DNA of 15,614 bases from Pelosinus fermentans (GTDB lineage: Bacteria; Bacillota; Negativicutes; DSM-13327): assembly GCA_002434245.1 (NCBI GenBank), contig DJJR01000073.1, positions 33,539 to 49,152 on the forward strand. The letters run 5' to 3'. Below the pieces are notes generated by a model that worked only from the letters and a program-made list of their open reading frames with translations, was not told the origin of the DNA and made no database searches. Of this stretch, positions 1 through 7,471 are shown piece by piece. The first letter of the stretch is position 1; every line of letters starts with the position of its first letter. The translations under genes were made by a program, and so were the position numbers.

Positions 1-86
1 GTGCAGGGGCGTTAGAGTTTACTTCAAATGAGGCAGTTGCCCCCTTCTACATCCAGTCCAAAATGAAATTCATTTTGAAAATTTTA

Positions 87-2045
87 TTAATAATTATAGC
101 TTGCCTTTACCCAGATTGTACGACCAGGTTCGTTTATTCTAAATGAAGAAGCAATCCCCAGCGCAGGAATTGCTGCCCCTGACCGGCTAATAAATTCAGA
201 GTAATTTTTATCAAAGATATTATCAATGCCAGCCGCGATAATAACCTGCTTGGTCGCCTTATAGGCCAGGTTGGCTGAAAGGATACCAAAGCCACTGCTT
301 GCACCCAGATCATAGCCGATTTCACTGCCGCTGTTTAAATCGTAACGGGTTTGTGCCTGAACGCCTCGCCACAGCAAGCCCGCTTCTAGCTTCTCATGGT
401 TGTATTTGAGTCCCAGTGTTCCTTCCAAGGGGGGAATTTGGGCTAATGGTTTATCATCCGCATCATTATTGCCCCGTACATACGCAAGTGAAGCTGTTGC
501 CGTCCAATGCTTATTCAGCGAGTAGATCAGATCGACTTCACCGCCGTAGAGTGATGCATCAATATTTTCTGCTGTCTTTGTCGCTGAGCTATTTGCATTT
601 TTAAATAAGATAAAGTCATCTATATTTGCATAAAACAAAGACAAACTGGTATTAAGTTTTCCTGAACGATAAATAAGTCCGGTATCAAGTTGAGTGCTCT
701 TTTCCGGTTTCAAGTAAAAGTTGGTGCTCCGTTCCCAGTAATCAGCTGGTCTTTGGGCATGTCCAATACCGATATACGAGGTAACCGGTGCCTTCGCATG
801 ATCATGTTCATAACGCAGGAAGGCACCGTATGTCCGGTTATGATCTTCCGCCTCTGTTTTTGCATTCTTTACATCAAGGCTGTCGGTCCTGAGTCCAGCC
901 AGCAAACGGCTATTCGTGTCCAACTGGCGTTTTGCTTCGCCAAACAGACCATAATTCGTAAGTGTCAAATCCCGGCTCCAGCTTGAATACCCCATCCCCA
1001 TATTGCTTCGTCCATTATGTTTATTTTTTTGATAATCAATTCCAACGGTTCCCGTAGTCGATTTTCCTAAAATTAAATCTGCTGCTAAACGTCCGCCATT
1101 TGCAGTCCGGTCAACTTCCATAGCCATATCCATCATGGATGAGTTAGGCCGTAATGAGTAGTTGTCCATCACATGATCCACATAATTATGAAATGCTTTG
1201 AATTCTATATTACTAATCACCGGTGATACATTTTTCTTACTAAACTTAAAAGTATAATCATTACGGTCAAATTTCGGACCATCCATTGATCTTCCGCCGT
1301 AAGCCGCTTCAGCATTACTGGTATCTGCAGTAAATTCATACAGTGTATCCGCATCAGGTGTCCAGCCAAAAATACCAGTCAGACTTTGCCTCGTATAAAA
1401 AGAATGAACTTTATTGCCATTACCGTCTTCATAGTCATTCGAATTTGACCTAGTTTTTATAATCCGTACATAACCTTTTGTATCACCCGCGGTAACGTCC
1501 AATAATTCATCATCACGACCAGCACTGCCGACAAGTACACTGCTGTTAACCCTGACTCCCGGCTGGTCAAATCGTTTTGTCTCCCGTTCAAATAAGACCG
1601 TTCCAGCTACATTACCGCCACCGTATTTAACAGTCTCCGGTCCTTTCAGAACCGAAATTTTACTATACGCTTCAGGAAAAACATAAGAAGTGGTCGGATC
1701 CATCCGGCCAGGGCATGCCCCAAACTGATATGTGCCATCTAATAGAACATTGAGGCGCGTTCCTCCCAATCCTCGAAAAACCGGATCGCTGCCTGTGCCG
1801 CCCTGTCGGGCCACCGAAAAACCTGGAATACTTTTCAGATATCCACCGCCGTCAGCGGCTGGAACTGGCTGCCTTGGTGACTTAGGATCAGTCTCCACAA
1901 CCAATGGCTCACTAACCGCCGGTGCGGTAACAACGATCTCATCCAATGTAAATGTTGTTTTTTCCTCCTCTGCCGCTAACGCTGACTGCGTATTCGCTGA
2001 GAGCAGCAACAGTGAAGAAATCACAAAGGTCCGTACTTTTTTCAT
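87..2045 (-). CDS. TonB-dependent outer-membrane copper receptor (OprC/NosA type)
   Basis: Outer-membrane beta-barrel receptor predicted to take up copper with TonB energy. Residue numbers count from the TTG at 2048; I prefer the ATG three bases in (2045), preceded by AAAGGA. Visible: signal peptide about 2-25 (KK, then SSLLLL, cleavage near ALA-AEE); TonB box near DEIVVTA (36-42); plug domain about 55-160 with the typical VFRGLGG, NVLLDG and VLKGPETVKYG segments; barrel to the C-terminal aromatic NY. Within the plug, GACPGRMDP carries C112 and M116 (CxxxM), and HVM at 292-294 gives HxM. These match, as I recall them, the OprC copper ligands C143, M147, H323 and M325; even the 176-residue spacing between M116 and H292 is the same. 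A Met-rich loop (MMDMAM, 305-310) follows. Length (652 aa) is usual for the family. No copper chaperone or nos gene is adjacent. Iron or another metal is possible but less likely. Confidence 0.87.
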   Translation of the reverse strand: MKKVRTFVISSLLLLSANTQSALAAEEEKTTFTLDEIVVTAPAVSEPLVVETDPKSPRQPVPAADGGGYLKSIPGFSVARQGGTGSDPVFRGLGGTRLNVLLDGTYQFGACPGRMDPTTSYVFPEAYSKISVLKGPETVKYGGGNVAGTVLFERETKRFDQPGVRVNSSVLVGSAGRDDELLDVTAGDTKGYVRIIKTRSNSNDYEDGNGNKVHSFYTRQSLTGIFGWTPDADTLYEFTADTSNAEAAYGGRSMDGPKFDRNDYTFKFSKKNVSPVISNIEFKAFHNYVDHVMDNYSLRPNSSMMDMAMEVDRTANGGRLAADLILGKSTTGTVGIDYQKNKHNGRSNMGMGYSSWSRDLTLTNYGLFGEAKRQLDTNSRLLAGLRTDSLDVKNAKTEAEDHNRTYGAFLRYEHDHAKAPVTSYIGIGHAQRPADYWERSTNFYLKPEKSTQLDTGLIYRSGKLNTSLSLFYANIDDFILFKNANSSATKTAENIDASLYGGEVDLIYSLNKHWTATASLAYVRGNNDADDKPLAQIPPLEGTLGLKYNHEKLEAGLLWRGVQAQTRYDLNSGSEIGYDLGASSGFGILSANLAYKATKQVIIAAGIDNIFDKNYSEFISRSGAAIPALGIASSFRINEPGRTIWVKASYNY

Positions 2046-2493
2046 CAAATCATCATCCTTTATTCTGTTATAAGAGCGCTAAACCATAACTGATCATTTT
2101 TTCTGAAGATGAATACCTCCCCTCATTTTTTCTTCCCTAAAATAAGAATATTGCGACCTGAAAAAAATAAAGACCAGAAATGTCCATAGGAACAATCCTG
2201 GCCTTCAGTTCTTTACCAATCAGCCAATATTAACTTCCCTTTTAATAATACTCCTTTACCTTGGGATACAATACTATCTTAAAGTGCTATCATCTTATCC
2301 ATAAATACCATAAACAATCAATTATTATTTGCCCTTAATCAACTTACGGTTTACGATCAGCCCTTTTACACTACCACTAGTTGCAAAAATATAAGCAGAA
2401 CTTTTAAAAAACCTCAATAGTACTTTTGGATAGTAAACATTACAAAAATATAGTTGATTTTTTTATTATCCCCTATAAACAGACAGAATTTTC
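2046..2493. other. Gene-free divergent intergenic region
   Basis: This AT-rich stretch separates the leftward copper-receptor gene from the rightward B12-receptor unit. I see no ORF above about 11 codons with a convincing RBS. It must hold the leftward promoter, but no clear TTGACA/TATAAT pair is visible for it. The only structured element is the hairpin at 2161-2203, listed separately. Confidence 0.5.
2161..2203 (-). terminator. Hairpin plus T-tract in the leader of the copper-receptor gene
   Basis: Read on the minus strand, GGCCAG pairs with CTGGTC (one G-U pair), with an inner TGTTCC/GGACA pairing, followed by TCTTTATTTTTTT. This is terminator-like. It lies about 115 nt upstream of the receptor start and there is no minus-strand gene before it, so it would act as a leader attenuator or end a short transcript. 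I do not recognise a riboswitch class upstream of it. Confidence 0.4.
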
Positions 2494-2522
2494 TTGACAA
2501 TTCCTAGTAAGAAGTGATAAAA
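2494..2522 (+). promoter_or_regulatory. Sigma-70-type promoter of the cobalamin riboswitch unit
   Basis: A perfect -35 box TTGACA (2494-2499) is followed after 17 nt by ATAAAA (2517-2522), or after 16/18 nt by GATAAA/TAAAAG. The -10 is imperfect. The start of transcription would lie near 2528, about 35-40 nt before the riboswitch core. Confidence 0.6.
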
Positions 2523-2559
2523 GTAATAGATGGTACAGCTTGTCTTACTAAAAATTGAA

Positions 2560-2724
2560 TATCGTTACGTCAGGTGCCCGCAAGGGCTTAATAGGGAAGA
2601 CCGGTGTAATGCCGGCGCGGTCCCGCCACTGTAACGGGGAGTGAATCCGCAAAGATGTCACTGGAGCGCAAGCTTTGGGAAGACGCGGATGAGCAAAGAT
2701 CCGAAAGCCAGAAGAACTGCCTGA
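2560..2724 (+). promoter_or_regulatory. Cobalamin (B12) riboswitch aptamer
   Basis: Conserved blocks appear in the right order: AGGTGCCC (about 2572-2579), TTAATAGGGAA, CCGGTGTAATGCCGGCGCGG, TCCCGCCACTGTAACGGGGAG, and the B12 box AGCCAGAAGAACTGCCTG at 2706-2723. Adenosylcobalamin or a related corrinoid is expected to bind and switch off the downstream TonB receptor. The aptamer looks intact although the genes it controls are broken. Confidence 0.95.
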
Positions 2725-2787
2725 TTGTTAGTCACCGTTGTACTCACGAGCGATGAGGAGGGGATTTAGAGAGAACAATCTTTTTTT
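2723..2787 (+). terminator. Riboswitch expression-platform terminator
   Basis: GATTGTT (2723-2729), starting at the 3' edge of the B12 box, can pair with AACAATC (2774-2780), which is followed directly by seven T. This encloses a long loop and would be the B12-dependent terminator. A second hairpin, GCCCCTTTCTGA/TCAGAGAGGGGC (2840-2866), lies before the RBS but has no T-run, so it is more likely an mRNA-stabilising or translational element. Confidence 0.7.
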
Positions 2788-2905
2788 GGCTGTTGCAAAG
2801 GTCAAAATCGAATATGAACGAACTCTTTTATGCGTTATTGCCCCTTTCTGAATTTCAGAGAGGGGCTAATTCATGTGTATTAAAATCTAAGGAGGAAATC
2901 TTTGA

Positions 2906-5143
2906 GTGAGAAAGAAAGCAAAACTAATAAATTCCAATAAAGAAGTTTTAATAACAATGCTGCTTACTAGTTCGGTGCTGCTGGGCGGAGGCAATTCCCT
3001 TGCTGCCGAAGAAGAAACATCGACTCCTACTTTCACTTTGGATCAAATGATTGTAACCGCTACTAGAACAATGAAAGATGTGAAAGAAGTTCCAGCCAGT
3101 GTTGATGTGATTACCGCAGAGGAAATCGCTGCCAGAAATGTGACATCTGTTACAGAAGCATTGCAAATGAAAACAGGTGTCTACATGAGTCCAATCGCAC
3201 AGGGTGGAATCAATATAAGAGGTTTTGGCAGCACTGATATCTTGGTGCTCTTAGATGGACAGCCGATGAATTCTGGTTGGAATGGAGTTATGAACTGGGA
3301 GATGATCCCTGTAGAGCGTATTGCCCGTATTGAAATTGCGCGGGGAGCAGCATCATCTTTGTATGGAGGACGCGCGGTTGGCGCAGTTGTAAATATTACT
3401 ACAAAAGATAGTGAAAAAGATAGCAGTATTGATGCTGTTGTTTCCTATGGAAGCAATAATACATGGAAAAAAAGCATGTATTTTGATCAAAAATTAAATG
3501 ACAAACTATCTGTTGGAGCAGGATATGAAAAAAGGTCCTCAGACGGCTATCGCGGTTATTATCGAACCGCTAACGGCAGCGCAAGTACAACGGTAAACCC
3601 AAGTACGATCAAAAATGTAAATTTACCTAAAATGTCTGATGGGTCATACCTTATTGGCGGTCGTGGTGAAAAAGAATAGGAAAATGAAAACCAGTCTTTT
3701 CATTTAAAATATAAATTTGATGAGAATAAATCGTTGAAATATACGTATATGAAAAGTAAAAATGACTATTCTTACAAAAATCCTTTCAGCTATGCCTATG
3801 ATGCAAATGGCAATCCAATTTTTAATGGAACTGTAAAGACTCAAGATGGTAGCTATGTGAAGTTAACTGCAGGCAATTTTTTGGGATACGTAGGAAAAAG
3901 GGAAACTGATTTGCACACATTAAATTATCAAGATGATGATCATAAAGTGCAGTTAAACATTGGATTTAGTGATACGAAAAAAGATGGATTCAGTAGTGCG
4001 TCTTCTTCGGTAACAAATATTAATTGGGAAGGTAAAGGAACAAACTCTTTTTATCCAAGCAAAACCTATAATATTGATTTTCAAAAGGCATGGGAAAATA
4101 TTGGGAAGCATGCAATTGTTGCTGGCTTTAATGGAAAAGAAGAGTCTTTTGATCAAACAAGATATAATCTAACTAACTGGAAAGATCATAATTCAGTGAC
4201 CAGCTTTTATGAGAAACATGGAGGAAAAGCTAAAAATCTTGCTTTATTTGTCCAGGATGAATATAAGATTTCTGATCCTGTAACCATGTATTTAGGAGTC
4301 CGTTATGACCATTATAAAAAGTATAACGGTTATTCTCATTACTATGATGCCGGTGAAGTATTGAACCCATCAACAAGTAAAAACCACGATAATGGCAGCT
4401 ATGATGAATTGAGTCCAAAAATTTCTTTTGAATATAAAGCGAATAAAACTACTAGCTATTATACTTCCTATGGACATTCTTTTAATCCACCACTCCTTTA
4501 TCAAGTATATCGGTACGGAGGGGGAGGAATGGGTGATGTCATAGCAAATCCTGATTTAGACCCTGAAACCTCTGATACCTTTGAAATTGGTATGAAAAAA
4601 TCATTAAATGAAAAAACCAATTTGGGGATTTCTTTATATCATGTAAAGACTGATGATAAAGTTGCCTATATATCTCATTATCTGCCAGGAACATCCACTG
4701 TAGATTTTAAAAGATATGAAAATGCAGGCACTGAAAAACGCAGAGGTGTAGAATTCGATTTCACTCATAAATTTAATACAAATTGGAATGGCTATATTAA
4801 TTACGCATGGCAAAATGGTAAAATCACAAATGCCAGCGGCAAGGAAAACAACGACTTTGATATACCAAAGCATTTGTTACATACCGGAATTGAGTATAAC
4901 AAAGACAAATTCAATGCTATTTTAGACGCACAATATGTCAGCGAACGGCAAGCTCCTGATACAAATACGGGAGAATACGGCGCAGAGGATGCCTTCTTCG
5001 TGATGAATACTTACTTTAATTATAAAGTAACGCCCAATACGACATTACAATTTAGTATCCAAAACCTTTTTGATAAGGAATTTTATGCTAGTGAGGCAAC
5101 CTCTGGAAGAACGTATAGCGTAAGTGTGCGTTATCAATTTTAA
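2906..5143 (+). pseudogene. B12-type TonB-dependent receptor (BtuB-like), interrupted by an in-frame TAG
   Basis: Predicted cobalamin or corrinoid receptor of the outer membrane, broken by one stop codon. It starts at GTG 2906 behind AAGGAGG (2889-2895). The first part has a signal peptide (about 1-34), a TonB box (DQMIVTATR, 46-54) and a plug domain with NIRGFG, LVLLDGQP and RIEIARGAASSLYGG. It stops at TAG 3677-3679. Translation resumes in the same frame with no base lost (ENENQSFHLKYKF and onward) and runs to TAA 5143, ending in the classic barrel terminus VRYQF and including FNPPLLYQVYRYG and QNLFDKEFYAS. The total of about 745 codons is normal for a full receptor, so a single base change explains the break. 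The riboswitch upstream gives the ligand class. Alternatives are readthrough or a sequencing error. A short hairpin-bearing gap separates it from the broken Fe-S gene downstream. Confidence 0.88.
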
Positions 5144-5171
5144 TAACCTGTAGTTAGTACTTGAGTTACGG

Positions 5172-5202
5172 TAAGATAGATATCAAATCGGTGTCTATCT
5201 TA
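5172..5202 (+). terminator. Hairpin between the two broken genes
   Basis: TAAGATAGATA (5172-5182) pairs with TGTCTATCTTA (5192-5202), 11 bp with one G-U pair. Only a broken T-rich tail follows (CATTTCTATATTTTG), so it may be a weak terminator or an mRNA-processing or stabilising hairpin that allows some read-through into the next gene. Confidence 0.4.
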
Positions 5203-5231
5203 TCTCATTTCTATATTTTGAAAGGAACATT

Positions 5232-5954
5232 ATGAGTGCTGTTCATTATCAATATCAAAGAATCTTTGGCTATATATTAGGTTTTATTTTCTTTTTTGCT
5301 CCTTTTGCTTTGTTTCAACGAGCAATTTTGTATTTGCTTGGGCAAAATTATGATCCGACGATTCATAGCTTATGCTTTCGTATTCCGATTGAACACATTT
5401 TAAATGGACATTTTTTACGATGGGAACAGTGGCTGTAATCGGGACGATAGTATTACTGATTATTGCTTTTTTGGTTGGCCCTCGCTTTTGCGGAAAGCTT
5501 TGCCCTGCTGGTGCAGTACCTGAATATTTGAGTAAAATGATACCGGCAAGATTTAAGATTAATTGGAATGACTATGTGCCGGTAGTTCCATGGGCGCTAT
5601 GGATTTCTGGCAGGATTCTTGATATCGCCTCTATTAGGGGGATACCTTGCTTGCTCTTATTGCAATCATTATGTTTTTGACTTACTGGTTAATTTTGTAT
5701 TTAAAGGTTACGCAGTTGCCTTTTCTTCCAGTTTGCTATTAACCTTAATTTTATGGTTATTCCTATTTGGCATTTTCACTCAAGGGGGAAGAGGATTTTG
5801 TAATTTCTTTTGTCCTGTTGGAGCACTTCAAAACTTGGTTTATTATTGGGGTAGTAAACTTTCTTTTACATGGAGATTATTAGAGTTTTGGAATGATAGT
5901 CAACTACTTCATTCAATTCATTTTCAGTTTATCAATTCCAACTACCCTAAATAA
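5232..5954 (+). pseudogene. Polytopic 4Fe-4S membrane protein (NapH/YccM-like), frameshifted twice
   Basis: Remnant of an integral-membrane electron-transfer protein with paired CxxxCP iron-sulfur motifs. The start is ATG 5232 behind AAAGGA (5221-5226). Frame 0 gives an N-terminal helix (IFGYILGFIFFFAPFALF) to about 5410. The family-like reading then continues one frame back (TMGTVAVIG... PRFCGKLCPAGA) to about 5590, and returns to frame 0 (RYGFLAGFLISPLLGGYLAC... RGFCNFFCPVGALQ) until TAA 5954. The first break fits loss of one T from a T run (5411-5416); the second fits one extra base near 5591-5594 (GGG). After LSFTWRL the tail has no cysteines, so the C-terminal ferredoxin-type domain expected in many relatives seems lost or was never there. 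It lies 88 bp after the B12 receptor and probably belonged to the same riboswitch-controlled operon. Its electron partner cannot be named. Confidence 0.8.
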
Positions 5955-6043
5955 TCATGATCATACCGTAAATAATAGCCCGAGAAATAGCGGTTTTACC
6001 GGCCAAAAGCAAATGTAAATTCTCATGTTTTTCAAAGATCCAC

Positions 6044-6071
6044 TTGACAGCTACAAAAGGAAGAGTATAAT
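6044..6071 (+). promoter_or_regulatory. Strong sigma-70-type promoter of the T-box unit
   Basis: TTGACA (6044-6049) and TATAAT (6066-6071), both perfect, are separated by 16 nt. Transcription would begin near 6078, just ahead of the T-box leader. Confidence 0.85.
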
Positions 6072-6077
6072 GATAGA

Positions 6078-6411
6078 TAATTAACAAAAGTCAGTGCAAT
6101 CTCGATTGTTTTTAATATTATTGTAAATGTGATGAGGGAGAATGTTGCAATCCCATGATCGTTTCAGAGAGCCGGTGGTTGGTGTGAACCGGTAACGGGG
6201 GGAATGTAAAAATCACTCCTGAACAGCAAAGCTGAAATGTAAAAGTAAGCTGCGCCGGTTTCAGCTCCTTAATGGAGTGCAACCGTTATCTTGCTAGGGT
6301 TGTTAGACCTGATGAGAGGTAGACCAATTGGTCTATGAAAAAGGGTGGTATCGCGAGAAATTTCTCTTGCCCCTTTGAGTCAATTAAGACTCGAAGGGCA
6401 AGAGTTTTTTT
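6078..6411 (+). promoter_or_regulatory. T-box leader, probably isoleucine-specific
   Basis: A tRNA-sensing leader with all main parts. The Stem I base GGGAG (6136-6140) pairs with CTCCT (6216-6220). The AGAGA with GCCGGTGGTTGGTG...ACCGGT apical region lies at 6166-6193. A Stem II region containing AAGCTGCGCCGG is present, as is the Stem III palindrome TAGACCAATTGGTCTA (6320-6335). The T-box sequence AGGGTGGTATCGCG is at 6342-6355. On the 3' side of the specifier loop the triplet ATC (6212-6214), flanked by A, sits next to the Stem I base and would read tRNA-Ile(GAU). The T-box bulge TGGT calls for a tRNA with discriminator A, which fits Ile and excludes Asn (the overlapping AAT, discriminator G). 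Uncharged tRNA would turn on the transporter and LarA-like genes. The class is near certain; the specifier is inferred. Confidence 0.93.
6364..6411 (+). terminator. T-box regulated intrinsic terminator
   Basis: CTCTTGCCCC...GAGTC (6364-6381) pairs with GACTCGAAGGGCAAGAG (6388-6404) with one bulge, followed by seven T (6405-6411). Its 5' part is close enough to the T-box sequence to compete with the antiterminator. Confidence 0.92.
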
Positions 6412-6465
6412 ATTGCAGGATTTAGCTTATTATTTCAAACAAAAATCAATTAGGAGGTTTATTAC

Positions 6466-7437
6466 ATGGTTACGTTTTTAGAAAAGTTAGCATCACTGGT
6501 TTGCAAATATATGACTGTTTGGGTGCTAGTTGCCTCAACCATTGCTTTTGTTAACCCTGCTCCTTTTAAATTTGTCGGTCCGTATATTTCCTATCTATTA
6601 GGTGTGATTATGCTGGGGATGGGACTCACCATGTCCTTGAAAGATTTTCGTCTGGTATTGACTAGGCCCAAGGACGTTTTTTATGGCGTAAGTTTTCGTT
6701 ATTTGATTATGCCGCTAGCAGGTTTTGGGGTAGCAAAATTATTGGGGTTACCGCCAGCCTTGGCTGCAGGAATGGTACTATTAGGTGCTGCTCCCAGCGG
6801 CACGGGATCAAATGTTATGACTTACATTGCCAAAGGTGACACAGCTCTTTCTATCACCGTTTCTAGTGTGAATACCATTTTAGCCCCCGTTTTGACGCCA
6901 TATATTTTTCTGTTATTGGCTGGTTCAATGATTCCTATCGATGTTACCGTACTCCTTGTTGACATTGTCAAGATTGTATTGATTCCTGTCGCTGCTGGTG
7001 TTGCCCTTCATATGGCGGCTCCTAAACTGGTGGAAAAGATTATTAAGATTGTTCCTGCTGTATCAGTGGTATTTATTATTACGATTTTGTCTTCCGTTGT
7101 CGCACTGAATGCTGCAAAAATGGCAACAGTCGCACTGGTACTATGCCTTGCAGTAATACTGCAAAATGTCTTGGGATTAACCCTTGGCTATTATTCTTCA
7201 AAGTCCGTGGGAATGTCTCCCAAGAAATCACGGGCAATTACATTCGAAATTGGAATGGAAAATTCAGGTCTTGCCGTTGCTCTTGCTTTAGCACATCTTG
7301 ATCCAATGGCAGCTTTACCTGCCGCTGTTGGTGCGGTTTGGCAATATATTAGCGGCAGCGTACTAGCCAGTTATTGGTCAAATCGGCCACCAGAAGAAGA
7401 AAAAGATATCGCCAAGGAAGTTGTGCTGGTAGAATAA
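6466..7437 (+). CDS. BASS-family sodium-coupled organic-acid transporter (PanS-like)
   Basis: Inner-membrane protein of 323 aa, of the bile acid:sodium symporter fold, closest by eye to the PanS/YocS branch known for ketopantoate and related keto acids. The start is ATG 6466 with AGGAGG (6452-6457) 8 nt upstream. About nine to ten hydrophobic segments are visible. Family motifs are GMGLTMSLKDF (51-61), GAAPSGTGSNVMTY (107-120, the first crossover helix region) and FEIGMENSGLAVALA (260-274, the second, with E261 and E265 near the sodium site). The C-terminus is short and charged (PPEEEKDIAKE). It is the first gene behind the T-box, with 34 bp to the LarA-like gene, so co-transcription is likely. 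Regulation by (probably) tRNA-Ile points to a branched-chain 2-keto or 2-hydroxy acid as substrate. That is inference; ketopantoate remains possible. Confidence 0.88.
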   Translation: MVTFLEKLASLVCKYMTVWVLVASTIAFVNPAPFKFVGPYISYLLGVIMLGMGLTMSLKDFRLVLTRPKDVFYGVSFRYLIMPLAGFGVAKLLGLPPALAAGMVLLGAAPSGTGSNVMTYIAKGDTALSITVSSVNTILAPVLTPYIFLLLAGSMIPIDVTVLLVDIVKIVLIPVAAGVALHMAAPKLVEKIIKIVPAVSVVFIITILSSVVALNAAKMATVALVLCLAVILQNVLGLTLGYYSSKSVGMSPKKSRAITFEIGMENSGLAVALALAHLDPMAALPAAVGAVWQYISGSVLASYWSNRPPEEEKDIAKEVVLVE

Positions 7438-7471
7438 AGAAGATTATTCTAAATGATAGGAAGGATATATC

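Noticed and set aside
59..77. AT-rich perfect palindrome just past the copper-receptor stop
   Set aside because: No T-run follows on the minus strand, so it is not a convincing terminator; in AT-rich DNA a short palindrome like this may be chance.
2116..2148. Tiny minus-strand ORFs (8-10 codons) in the leader of the copper-receptor gene
   Set aside because: They lack reliable RBS context and any residue pattern typical of a regulatory leader peptide.
5409..5954. Programmed frameshifting as the normal way to express the Fe-S protein
   Set aside because: A second frameshift of opposite sign and a tail without the expected cysteines show general decay rather than one designed recoding site.
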